Shown here in pieces: positions 1 through 7,060 of a DNA stretch of 8,173 nt. Source of the stretch: Deltaproteobacteria bacterium (GTDB lineage Bacteria; Desulfobacterota; DSM-4660; Desulfatiglandales; Desulfatiglandaceae); NCBI GenBank assembly GCA_029932035.1, contig JAOZQV010000099.1:2819-10991 (forward strand), written 5' to 3'. Under the pieces are notes generated by a model. It was not told where the DNA came from. It worked only from the letters and a program-made list of their open reading frames with translations, and ran no database searches. Position numbers and translations under genes: made by a program. The number at the start of each line of letters is the position of its first letter. Positions within the stretch are counted from its first letter, which is position 1.

Positions 1-263
1 GGGTAACCAGCACATTATTGAAATTCGTAATTCCTAAATTCCTAAATCCATGTAAAAAGGACTTTTTACATGGGCGTCAAGTTTATTCTATCTTTAAAAG
101 CAAGGCAATAAAAATCTGGATACCCCTTACCCTGATGCGAAAAACGCTAAAGGCAGCGTATGTGGCCTCATGGCCCACATTATAGCGCGACTCGCTGGTT
201 TGAACTCGGGCTTATGTCGAATATCCAGACCGGTAAGACGTTGATTGATTTTAAACACTATTT
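1..263. other. Non-coding A+T-rich leader upstream of the cyclase gene
   Basis: I see no credible gene here. The stretch holds a perfect inverted repeat (48-73), a tandem TTCCTAAA direct repeat (31-46) and two adjacent potential small hairpins: ACGCT/AGCGT arms at 144-148 and 155-159, and ATGTGGCC against GGCCCACAT with one bulged C at 160-180. A weak sigma70-like pair, TTGAAC at 200-205 and TATCCA at 222-227 with a 16-nt spacer, is the only promoter-like arrangement I find, and its -10 matches consensus at just three positions. The region probably contains the promoter of the cyclase operon, but I cannot place it confidently. Confidence 0.5.
48..73. repeat. Perfect inverted repeat, 12-bp arms, 2-nt spacer
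   Basis: The left arm CCATGTAAAAAG (48-59) and right arm CTTTTTACATGG (62-73) are exact reverse complements separated by GA. Just upstream, TTCCTAAA occurs twice in tandem (31-38, 39-46). No T-run follows the right arm, so it does not look like a classical intrinsic terminator of a gene to the left. It could be an operator, the edge of a dispersed palindromic repeat or of a small mobile element, or a cruciform-forming site. The symmetry is directly visible; the role is unknown. Confidence 0.75.
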
Positions 264-2117
264 ATGTCAGAATTAAATAAAGTTGTTTCTTGTGAACCGT
301 TAGCGGAAAGGCATATGGATCTTAGACGCAAACTGGCTGCAATTTTAAGCGCTGACGTAAAGGGTTACAGCCGGCTCATGGGTGATGATGAGGAGGCCAC
401 TGTCAGGACAATAACCTCCTACCGGAAGGTGATGAACGCCCTCATCCAGAGTCACAGGGGGCGGGTGGTGGACGCTCCTGGCGACAATCTCTTGGCCGAG
501 TTTTCCAGCGCGGTCGATGCTGTGCAGTGCGCAATAAAAATCCAGGAGGAGTTAGAGACAAAAAATTCAGAGTTGCCCGACCCGCGGAGGATGGTGTTTA
601 GGATCGGTATCAACATTGGAGACGTGATTATTGAAGGAGATGAAATTTACGGTGATGGGGTAAATATCGCTGCCCGATTAGAGAGCTTAGCCGATCCCGG
701 GGGTATCTGTATCTCCGGAACCGTGTACGATCAGGTCAAGAGAAAACTCGGCCTGGGATACGATTTCATGGGCGAGCAAAGCGTAAAAAACATCGCTGAA
801 CCCGTAAGGGCCTATCGGATAATGTGGCGAGATGAAGACATCGCAAGAGGAGTCGATAAAAAAAGAGAGCCACGTGAACAACCTGCCCGTGCAAAAACCA
901 AAAAAGGCTTGATTAAAAGCATTATTATTACTTGTTTTTTAATGATAGTTATTATGCCGCTTATAAACCACATGAAAATCAACCTCTTAACTAAGATATG
1001 GCAGTGCCGGCTCACCCTTTTGTCCAATTCAATGGATGTGACCGTGGTTACCATTGAAAAGGATGAAAACAAAAAAATGAATGTAAAGGATGGCAGGAAT
1101 GCCGTCTCCTCATTTACGAAGGACCCTAAGTTGTGGCGGAGATATCACTCCACCGTAATCAAAAACCTTTACGAGATGGGGGCGGGTGTTGTGGGATTTG
1201 ATTTCTGGTTTTCACCTGCCTATGATGACTCAACAAAACAGGCCACAAAGGAATTTATCCAGGGCCTCAAATGGGCAAAGGGTAATAAGTTTCCTGTTGT
1301 TTTGGGACAATTTCGGAATACGCAGGATCAGGGGATCTATAAGGAGGCTGACTGGGGCTATATTTCGGTCCACAGGGACCTGATGTGGACCAATGAAGTG
1401 ACCTATTTGATGGCATGGGACAAACTGGATCTGTCAGGGGTCAGAGTGGAGAAGCCAAGTTTGTTTGTACAGGCATTGGCGAAAAAGCTGAGGTTAAATC
1501 CCACCGTAGAGGACGGGGGCGTACGCCTGATTGGCAAGACAATCCCCAGGCGTCTCTGGTTGGCTTTTTCAGAAACGCCCTTTGTCAGGGTTCCATATCA
1601 TGAAGTATATAATGGGGTGGCCGACAAAAAGCTTTTTTCAGGCAAGATTGTCCTGATCGGCCTCTGGATGAAGGACACTGATGATTTCAGGGTTCCCTTC
1701 AGCCCAACGGATTTTACTCCTTATGACAGCAAAGATCCATACAGCATGCCCGGCGTTTTTCTCTTTGCCAACGCGATTAACCAGATAATAAACGGATATT
1801 ATCATATTGAGGTCAATGATGAATGGTCCTGGCCCACTGACAGAGGGCTTTCAGTGACGAATTTGGAAAGTCTCCTTTTTCTTTTGATTGAAACCATAAC
1901 AACCTGTATGCTGCTCTTTTTTGTCTATGTCCTGGCAGAGAGAAAAGGAAACGCAAAATTTACATATTCATTAATGGGTATTGTGACTATTCTTTTCATA
2001 ATCGCCTTAGCCATAACGCCTATCCTTTTTGGGTTGGCCAACTTTCTGTGCGCGTCGCTTCTGTTTACCCTTATTTTTTCAAGAAGAACATCTGTTAAAG
2101 ACAGGGGGGTTAGATAA
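264..2117 (+). CDS. Class III adenylate/guanylate cyclase with C-terminal CHASE2 sensor domain
   Basis: Predicted inner-membrane cyclase making a cyclic nucleotide from ATP or GTP. Residues about 20-190 are the class III catalytic domain: metal-binding Asp31 (SADVKGYS) and Asp74 (APGDNLLAEF), then IYGDGVNIAARLE with Asp131, Asn134 and Arg138, matching the base-contacting and transition-state residues of the family. The position usually held by a base-selecting Lys (IVKTTGD in many relatives) is Asp70, so nucleotide specificity should not be assumed. A membrane helix lies at about 216-234. A CHASE2 domain covers about 245-505 (GFDFWF at 311-316, SGKIVLIG at 439-446, MPGVFLFANAINQIING at 495-511), and three helices follow at about 536-557, 569-590 and 591-606. 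The usual family order is CHASE2 first and cyclase last; here it is reversed. The start at 264 lacks a Shine-Dalgarno sequence; ATG 315 (Met18), preceded by GGAAAGG, gives the usual family N-terminus and may be the true start. The stop overlaps the next start by one base. Confidence 0.9.
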   Translation: MSELNKVVSCEPLAERHMDLRRKLAAILSADVKGYSRLMGDDEEATVRTITSYRKVMNALIQSHRGRVVDAPGDNLLAEFSSAVDAVQCAIKIQEELETKNSELPDPRRMVFRIGINIGDVIIEGDEIYGDGVNIAARLESLADPGGICISGTVYDQVKRKLGLGYDFMGEQSVKNIAEPVRAYRIMWRDEDIARGVDKKREPREQPARAKTKKGLIKSIIITCFLMIVIMPLINHMKINLLTKIWQCRLTLLSNSMDVTVVTIEKDENKKMNVKDGRNAVSSFTKDPKLWRRYHSTVIKNLYEMGAGVVGFDFWFSPAYDDSTKQATKEFIQGLKWAKGNKFPVVLGQFRNTQDQGIYKEADWGYISVHRDLMWTNEVTYLMAWDKLDLSGVRVEKPSLFVQALAKKLRLNPTVEDGGVRLIGKTIPRRLWLAFSETPFVRVPYHEVYNGVADKKLFSGKIVLIGLWMKDTDDFRVPFSPTDFTPYDSKDPYSMPGVFLFANAINQIINGYYHIEVNDEWSWPTDRGLSVTNLESLLFLLIETITTCMLLFFVYVLAERKGNAKFTYSLMGIVTILFIIALAITPILFGLANFLCASLLFTLIFSRRTSVKDRGVR

Positions 2118-2593
2118 TGAATAAAAGAGCGGCTATTATTAGTCTTGCAATCATCTCGCTATTGTCAATATTCGTCCCGGCAGCGCATTCTGGCCAAACG
2201 ATTAACCCCAAAAAGATCGGCAATAAAGGCCTTTTTGAGGTGGATTGCAATATTGCAGGTGTTAACCTGCGTCTGTGCCCGGCAGACAATTTTGTGAAGA
2301 AAGAGATGAAGGCGTTTTTTGGATTGATAAAGTCCCACAAATATGTTTGCTCTGGGGGGGAACTTTCCTTAGGAACAACACCCCTTAAACCGGCGCCGGT
2401 TCCGGCGGGAAAATACATACTGTTGATTCCATCGGATTATGCCTGGGAGAACGAAGGCCCAATCGAAATCACAATTTCACCCGGGGAAAAGAGATATTTC
2501 CTATTAAAGCTCTTTAGTACACGTTCCAATCGTCCCGAGGAGGACCATGGTGGCGGAGGTGGCGGAGGTGGCGGAGGTGCCGGTGCCAGGTAA
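2117..2593 (+). CDS. Small exported protein with PEGA-like region and polyglycine tail
   Basis: Function unknown; probably periplasmic or surface-exposed. Residues 1-25 form a clear signal peptide (MNKR, a hydrophobic stretch, then AHS before GQ). The mature part has three cysteines (44, 54, 78). It also has a stretch at about 80-133 (LGTTPLKPAPVPAGKY, then EGPIEITISPGEKRYFLLKL) resembling the 'G-TP-----PAG-Y------Y-----I-I-PGE' pattern of PEGA-type beta domains; that match is by eye only. The C-terminus ends in ten consecutive glycines (145-154) and AGAR. Its ATG uses the last A of the upstream TAA, so it is almost certainly translationally coupled to the cyclase and could bind its extracytoplasmic CHASE2 domain. 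A run of seven G at 2354-2360 lies in frame and would disrupt the gene if it slipped. Confidence 0.75.
   Translation: MNKRAAIISLAIISLLSIFVPAAHSGQTINPKKIGNKGLFEVDCNIAGVNLRLCPADNFVKKEMKAFFGLIKSHKYVCSGGELSLGTTPLKPAPVPAGKYILLIPSDYAWENEGPIEITISPGEKRYFLLKLFSTRSNRPEEDHGGGGGGGGGGAGAR
2549..2578 (+). repeat. Tandem 9-bp repeat encoding polyglycine
   Basis: Three perfect copies of GGTGGCGGA (2549-2575) plus a further GGT encode the ten-glycine tract at the end of the small exported protein. The repeat unit is a multiple of three, so gain or loss of copies would change tail length without shifting frame. Confidence 0.9.
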
Positions 2594-2602
2594 ACGGCCC
2601 TG

Positions 2603-2648
2603 GCCTCCGCGGTCAAGGCCATTAATTGTCTGTTAAAACCCATTGATC
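2603..2648 (+). pseudogene. Relic of a response-regulator receiver domain
   Basis: Read in frame, this intergenic stretch gives ASAVKAINCLLKPID, which aligns without gaps to AFQVNAVDYLLKPID (residues 90-104) of the intact LytTR response regulator at 7061. At DNA level 36 of 46 positions match by my hand alignment, including 20 identical bases (TCTGTTAAAACCCATTGATC at 2629-2648 and 7354-7373). The KP pair is the conserved receiver-domain Lys-Pro near the end of beta-strand 5. No start, no phosphoacceptor part and no output domain are present, so this is a fragment. Similarity stops at 2648, immediately before the Shine-Dalgarno sequence of the formyltransferase gene. It happens to be in the same frame as the exported-protein gene beyond its TAA. 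Confidence 0.7.
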
Positions 2649-2650
2649 AT

Positions 2651-2656
2651 AGGAGG
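2651..2656 (+). promoter_or_regulatory. Strong Shine-Dalgarno of the formyltransferase gene
   Basis: AGGAGG lies five bases before ATG 2662 and fixes that start. It is the best ribosome-binding site in the window, suggesting independent, efficient initiation here rather than coupling to the exported-protein gene 68 bases upstream. Confidence 0.85.
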
Positions 2657-2661
2657 AAACC

Positions 2662-3402
2662 ATGTCCCTTTCTATTGTAATTTTGACCAGTGATGCTCCC
2701 CATCGATTGTACATCCTCGACCGCCTTGCACGTCATGTACCCATCCGCTCCATCATAATCAGCATTCCCCCTGCCCCTCCGTTTGAAACAGATCACCCCT
2801 TTGAACAAAAGGAAGTGGAATACGAAAAAAAGACCTATTTTGAAGACAGACCCGTGGCATTTTCCGACATTGCCGAAACCCGACGCTTTGATTCCGTAAA
2901 CCAACCGGACTGTTACCGATACCTGGATCAGATCGGGCCCGATCTGATTGTGGACGTGGGGACAGGAACCCTTAAACGGGATACCATCCGTCTGGCCCGA
3001 ACCGCGTGCCTCAACATGCACGGCGGGGATCCTGAATTTTATCGGGGGCTTGATTGTCACCTGTGGCCCATCTATAATCATGATTTTGAAAAAATCGCAG
3101 TGGCCCTGCACTACCTTGAGCCGGAAATCGACCGGGGCGATCTGATCATGAAATCACAGATTCCCATTACTGCCGATCTAAGGATTCATATGATCCGGTC
3201 CCGGATCATGCAACACGCAGCCCAGATGCTGGCACTGGCCCTTGAGGGTTTCCTTCGGCATGGCTGGCTGCCCTCCTACCGCCAGCGAAGCGTGGGACGG
3301 TATTATTCCTTCATGCCCACCGTACTGAAGGAGGCCTGTGTCAATATTTTTGAAAAACACAAACAGCGTCTTCTGACAAGACCTGAAACGGCGAGGCGTT
3401 GA
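2662..3402 (+). CDS. Stand-alone formyltransferase-family protein
   Basis: Probable 10-formyltetrahydrofolate-dependent formyl transfer to an amine; cytosolic. The N-terminal half looks like a Rossmann-type fold (SIVILTSDAP, later GPDLIVDVGTGTLK). The family core follows: Asn118 and His120 in LNMHGG, EFYRGLDCHLWPI at about 125-137, and Asp157 in IDRGDLI, fitting the Asn-His-Asp catalytic set of the PurN/Fmt/sugar N-formyltransferase fold. At 246 residues it lacks the C-terminal tRNA-binding domain of methionyl-tRNA formyltransferase (about 310 residues), and the segment RYYSFMPTVLKEACVNIF replaces it, so it is not housekeeping Fmt. PurN is also unlikely given the different N-terminus. It is followed after one base by the ligase-methyltransferase gene, arguing for a shared pathway. 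The acceptor is unknown; an amino acid, amino sugar or dipeptide amine are all possible. Confidence 0.8.
   Translation: MSLSIVILTSDAPHRLYILDRLARHVPIRSIIISIPPAPPFETDHPFEQKEVEYEKKTYFEDRPVAFSDIAETRRFDSVNQPDCYRYLDQIGPDLIVDVGTGTLKRDTIRLARTACLNMHGGDPEFYRGLDCHLWPIYNHDFEKIAVALHYLEPEIDRGDLIMKSQIPITADLRIHMIRSRIMQHAAQMLALALEGFLRHGWLPSYRQRSVGRYYSFMPTVLKEACVNIFEKHKQRLLTRPETARR
2927..2948. repeat. Perfect 22-bp palindrome inside the formyltransferase gene
   Basis: The half-site ATCAGATCGGG (2927-2937) is followed directly by its exact reverse complement CCCGATCTGAT (2938-2948), with no spacer. It encodes the DQIGPDLI part of the protein and, because of its symmetry, reads QIGPDLI on the opposite strand too. 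It may be coincidence of codon choice or a protein-binding or recombination site. Confidence 0.8.
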
Positions 3403-3403
3403 A

Positions 3404-5404
3404 ATGGTTGAACTTTATAGAAACAGGCGGGTGGCTGTCGTGGATGCTTTCTCTTCCGGCAAATACCTCTCAGCCACCCTTTTGAAACGGGGACGTTCAT
3501 GCGTTCACGTACAGAGCGACCCGAGCATTCCCCGGTTTCTGTTGGAAGACCTGCCCAAAGCGGAATTCGAGGCTTTCATGGTCCATGAAGGTGATCCGGC
3601 CCAAACGGTGAAGGACCTTCAATCCCTCAACGTGGGCTGCGTCATTGTGGGGTGCGAAACCGGAGTGGAACTGGCGGACACACTTCAAGACCTCATGGGG
3701 TTTTTAGGCAACGGCGCCGAAACAAGCTTGCTCCGTCGCGACAAACACCTCATGCAGCAGGCCCTGCGAAACAAAGGGGTCCCAGCCATGGCCTTTCACA
3801 AAACTGATGATCTTCAGGACCTGGAGCAGTGGGTCCTGGACTTGGGAAAGTTTCCCGTTGTTCTGAAACCCCTCAAAGGCGCAGGGACCCAAGGGGTATT
3901 TGTATGTCGTAATTCAGACGAAACAATCCGGGCCTTTACGGAAATCATGGGCGGACCGGATGTATTTGACAAACCCAACAGGGCGGTTCTGGCAGAGGAG
4001 TACCTGCCTGGCGTGGAATACGTGATCAACACCGTAAGCCTGAACTGTCACCATGTGGTTTCCGATGTGTGGGAATACCGAAAGGAGGATATTCCGGGGG
4101 CTGGGCCGGTTTATGATTATGTCCGACTGCTGCCTTACCCGGATAAAGGCCTAAAGAGCATTCTGGATTATGCATTTTCCGTTTTGGACGCGTTGGGCAT
4201 TCGGATGGGGCCGGCCCATACCGAAATCAAAATGACGCCGGACGGCCCCCGGCTGATAGAGACGGGGGCACGTGTCATGGGGGGCTGTATCCCACCGGAC
4301 CTCATATCCGAGTGCATCGGTCGGAACCAGGTGGATCTGACCATTGATGCGTATGTGTACCCGGAACGATTTTTAGAAACCACTCGTACTGTTTACCGTC
4401 TGAAAAAGCATCTGATACTCAAATGGATGATCTCTTACAGGGAGCGGAAGATCCGTTCCATTCCCGCTATGGACATCATCCACCGGCTGCCGTCCCATTA
4501 TGCCACCCATTTCAGCGTCGTCCCTGGCGGTCTCGTGCCTCGCACCATCGACATGCTCACCAGTCCTGCCCATATCCTTCTGAGCCATTCGGATGACGAA
4601 ACCATCATGGAAGACTATCATATCCTGCACAACCTGGAAGTGGAAGCAGCGGACTGCCTGTTCGATCCCCTGCTTCCGGGAGATCCCCGGGGTCAGACCC
4701 CTCCCGGCCTGGACTGGATGGAACAGGTTCCGGATGAGGCCTGGCATAGCCCCATGGAAAATGCCGCTGAAGATGCCGCCACCATTGCCGGATGCCTGAA
4801 CCTTTCGGCTGGAAAGCGGGTCCTGGACTGTCCTTGCGGCGACGGCCGCATCGCCTTTCACCTGGCGAAATCGGGCATGTCCATCACGGGTGTGGACATC
4901 AACAAACATTTCATCAGGCAGGCTGAAAACCGTTTTAGGAAAGCCTCCCTTACCGGTGAATTTCTCAAAATAGACATGCGGTTTTTGCCCTTTAAGTCGG
5001 AATTCGACGCGGTGGTGGTATGGTTCAACAGCTTCGGCTATTACGGGGGCGTGGATGACATCGCCTGTATGGAGGGCATTGGCCGGGCTCTAAAACCAGG
5101 CGGCCGGTTGCTGGCGGAAGCACCCAATCGCCGCAAAGTACTTTCCCAACTTCAAGAGTACACGGGCAAAAATGCTTTTGCCTATCACTGGAACGAACAA
5201 ACGAAAATTGTAGAAGGGTTCATGCAGGTGCGGCAAAACGGAAAGTCGGTCCGCACACCTTTTCATTTCAGAATGTACTCCCAGGGCGAGTATGCCGTGT
5301 TGTTGCGGTGCGCGGGACTGAAGGTGGAACGGGTTTGTGGAGAGAGAGGTACACCATTTGGTACGCACTCCCAGCGCATGATCATCATCGGGCGGAAGGA
5401 CTGA
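3404..5404 (+). CDS. ATP-grasp amino-acid ligase fused to a SAM-dependent methyltransferase
   Basis: Two enzymes in one chain. Residues about 8-425 resemble the ATP-grasp L-amino-acid ligases (BacD/RizA/DdaF type): VVDAFSSGKYLS and HVQSDPSIPRFL in the pre-ATP-grasp part, CETGVELAD, RRDKHLM, then Lys155 and a Gly-rich loop (VVLKPLKGAGTQGV), the EEYLPGVEYVI segment (198-208), and metal-binding candidates Glu274 (HTEIK) and Glu286 with Arg290 (LIETGARVMGG). Such enzymes activate a carboxylate as acyl phosphate and join it to an amine. Residues about 455-665 are a class I methyltransferase: motif I VLDCPCGDGR (473-482), ribose-binding Asp498 (GVDIN), Asp524, and ALKPGGRLLAEAP (562-574). ATG 3404 has GAGG seven bases upstream and lies one base after the previous stop. 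The reading frame is continuous, so the fusion is real unless a sequencing error joined two genes. The substrates are not readable. Probable role: dipeptide or amide formation plus methylation of the product. Confidence 0.85.
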   Translation: MVELYRNRRVAVVDAFSSGKYLSATLLKRGRSCVHVQSDPSIPRFLLEDLPKAEFEAFMVHEGDPAQTVKDLQSLNVGCVIVGCETGVELADTLQDLMGFLGNGAETSLLRRDKHLMQQALRNKGVPAMAFHKTDDLQDLEQWVLDLGKFPVVLKPLKGAGTQGVFVCRNSDETIRAFTEIMGGPDVFDKPNRAVLAEEYLPGVEYVINTVSLNCHHVVSDVWEYRKEDIPGAGPVYDYVRLLPYPDKGLKSILDYAFSVLDALGIRMGPAHTEIKMTPDGPRLIETGARVMGGCIPPDLISECIGRNQVDLTIDAYVYPERFLETTRTVYRLKKHLILKWMISYRERKIRSIPAMDIIHRLPSHYATHFSVVPGGLVPRTIDMLTSPAHILLSHSDDETIMEDYHILHNLEVEAADCLFDPLLPGDPRGQTPPGLDWMEQVPDEAWHSPMENAAEDAATIAGCLNLSAGKRVLDCPCGDGRIAFHLAKSGMSITGVDINKHFIRQAENRFRKASLTGEFLKIDMRFLPFKSEFDAVVVWFNSFGYYGGVDDIACMEGIGRALKPGGRLLAEAPNRRKVLSQLQEYTGKNAFAYHWNEQTKIVEGFMQVRQNGKSVRTPFHFRMYSQGEYAVLLRCAGLKVERVCGERGTPFGTHSQRMIIIGRKD

Positions 5405-5412
5405 GACCGGCC

Positions 5413-7008
5413 GTGTTCCGGACAGAATCCTCAGGACGGCCGCACGCATCGTTGCCCGATGCGGCGCCATCCAAAACGTCGAGTCCCTGGCCGGCAATGA
5501 TTCCCCTGATGATTCCAATCGTCATGGCCAACGTGGATATCACTGCCGTCAACCTGGCCCTGGCACATATTGCCCGGGATCTTGACGTATCTCTTTCCGT
5601 CGTCCAATGGGTCGCAAACGGGTATATGATGACCGCGGGTACATTCTTGATCCTCGGTGGCCGTCTCGGCGACGCCTGGGGCAAAAGGCGGGTTCTAATC
5701 GGCGGCGTGTTGTTGTTCACCGCGGGATCCGCGGCCGCGGGCGCTTCAACGGTCGGCTGGGCACTGATCGCCAGTCGAATGTTTCAGGGGGTTGGATTCT
5801 TGATCATGCCCCTATCCCTCTCGCTGGTCCACGATATATTTCCCAAAAACAAGAAAACCCTGGCTATGGGCGTGACATCGGCCGTGATCGGACTGTCCAT
5901 TTCCGCCGGCCCGACCGTGGGCGGCTTTATCATTCATACCCTCGACTGGCACTGGGTGTTCTGGATCAACCTGCCACTGGGATTGCTGACAGTAGTCACT
6001 GCCTATCTATTCCTGCCCGAAACTCCCGCCCGGCCCGCAATAAAATTCGATCTCGGGGGCCAGACACTGCTGGCATTAGGTCTGTTCGCCCTTATCGCAG
6101 GCCTGAATGCCGTAGCCGATCAGCAAGGGAGCCCTTTGAGTATGGTGGGTCTTTCAGGAGCCGGCCTGCTGTTTTTCATCCTGCTCATTTTTCATGAAAA
6201 AAGGGCATCTGAGCCCATGATGGACCCCGAGCTACTGACCAATCGCGCATTCGTTTGGGCGAGTACCGCCAGGCTGGCCATGCAATTCAGCTATATGGGA
6301 TTTTTGTTTCTGATCTGTTTGTTCATGCAAAATATTGTTTTTTTATCCCCGGTTAGGTCGGGCATACTGCTACTGTGGATTACCCTGACCATGGCAGCGC
6401 TTAGCCCCCTTTCAGGAGCATTGATGGACAAGATCGGTGTGCGTATCCCCATGGTGACGGCATTCTTCATGGCTGCAGCGGGCTATGCGGGCATTTCAAC
6501 AATCGGGATCTCCGCCCGGATGGAGATTCTCATCCCCTGTTTTCTGTCCATCGGCGTCGCCTATAGCGTGCTGATGCCGGGCTGCAACGAAGCCGCTCTT
6601 GGGGCCGTGCCCAAAGAAAAAACAGGGGTTGCCTCAGGCATGCTCTATACGCTTGTCTTTGCCGGGTCTGCCATTGCCATAGCCGCCAGTGGTCTGGTAC
6701 TTCATCTGAGATCGAGCCATGCCCTGTCAATGCAACTGGCGCACCGGAGTATAGGGTTGACAGACCAACAACTGGGTTTGCTGACGCGCGCGGCCACGGG
6801 GCTGGAGCACGGCTTTGCCGATCCTTCCTTCAACTTCTGTAAGTCATTGCCCATCCTGGAAACTATTGCCCAACAGTCTTTTTTGACCGGATTCGCCACG
6901 TGTATGTATGGATTTGCACTTATCTGCACGGCGGGCGCTTGCGTGGCCTGGCTCATATCGGAACCACAAAAAAAGGTTCACCCGGCCAATGCCGGTACAG
7001 GTTCATGA
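5413..7008 (+). CDS. DHA2-family (EmrB/QacA-like) major-facilitator drug/metabolite exporter
   Basis: Inner-membrane proton-driven antiporter of the type with about 14 helices; about 531 residues with this start. Family marks, numbered from 5413: Asp42 in the first helix (NVDITAVNLAL), motif A GGRLGDAWGKRR (about 82-93), motif C GLSISAGPTVGG (about 160-171), and DWHWVFWINLPLG (about 178-190), typical of DHA2. The start is uncertain. The frame is open back to GTG 5308, inside the ligase gene, whereas ATG 5497 would clip the start of helix 1 and has no Shine-Dalgarno. GTG 5413 is preferred: it lies eight bases after the previous stop, and GGAAGGA sits 12 bases upstream. Its position directly after the ligase suggests it exports the pathway product, giving self-protection or secretion. 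A general multidrug role cannot be excluded. Confidence 0.88.
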   Translation: MFRTESSGRPHASLPDAAPSKTSSPWPAMIPLMIPIVMANVDITAVNLALAHIARDLDVSLSVVQWVANGYMMTAGTFLILGGRLGDAWGKRRVLIGGVLLFTAGSAAAGASTVGWALIASRMFQGVGFLIMPLSLSLVHDIFPKNKKTLAMGVTSAVIGLSISAGPTVGGFIIHTLDWHWVFWINLPLGLLTVVTAYLFLPETPARPAIKFDLGGQTLLALGLFALIAGLNAVADQQGSPLSMVGLSGAGLLFFILLIFHEKRASEPMMDPELLTNRAFVWASTARLAMQFSYMGFLFLICLFMQNIVFLSPVRSGILLLWITLTMAALSPLSGALMDKIGVRIPMVTAFFMAAAGYAGISTIGISARMEILIPCFLSIGVAYSVLMPGCNEAALGAVPKEKTGVASGMLYTLVFAGSAIAIAASGLVLHLRSSHALSMQLAHRSIGLTDQQLGLLTRAATGLEHGFADPSFNFCKSLPILETIAQQSFLTGFATCMYGFALICTAGACVAWLISEPQKKVHPANAGTGS

Positions 7009-7060
7009 AGGGAGTGAAAGCGGATTTTGATCATCTCACCTCGCCAGATCGGACTAAGCT

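Noticed and set aside
190..215. tRNA-like GGTTTGAAC segment
   Set aside because: The bases flanking it do not form the T-stem, and no acceptor or anticodon arms are visible nearby.
2104..2110. G6 tract just before the cyclase stop as a programmed frameshift fusing it to the exported protein
   Set aside because: In the frame of the downstream gene a TAG occurs at 2111-2113, so slippage would end translation and not fuse the proteins.
2354..2360. G7 run in the exported-protein gene as a phase-variation switch
   Set aside because: The tract is short and encodes an in-frame Gly-Gly; there is no evidence of variation from a single sequence.
2601..2621. TGGCCT/AGGCCA hairpin as a terminator after the exported-protein gene
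   Set aside because: The stem is only six base pairs with a nine-base loop and no T-run; the sequence is better explained as receiver-domain relic.
2437..2643. Minus-strand frame with a polyproline run
   Set aside because: It is the complement of the polyglycine repeat; the signal peptide, coupling and composition all support the plus-strand gene.
2626..2655. Promoter and LytTR operator in the gap before the formyltransferase (TTGTCT..., CTGTTAAAA)
   Set aside because: There is no acceptable -10 at proper spacing and only one imperfect LytTR-like half-site; the sequence is accounted for by the receiver relic.
4373..4909. Long minus-strand open frame (178 codons) opposite the ligase
   Set aside because: It is antisense to the well-supported ATP-grasp/methyltransferase domains, has no recognisable domain and no convincing start signal; long antisense frames are common in G+C-rich genes.
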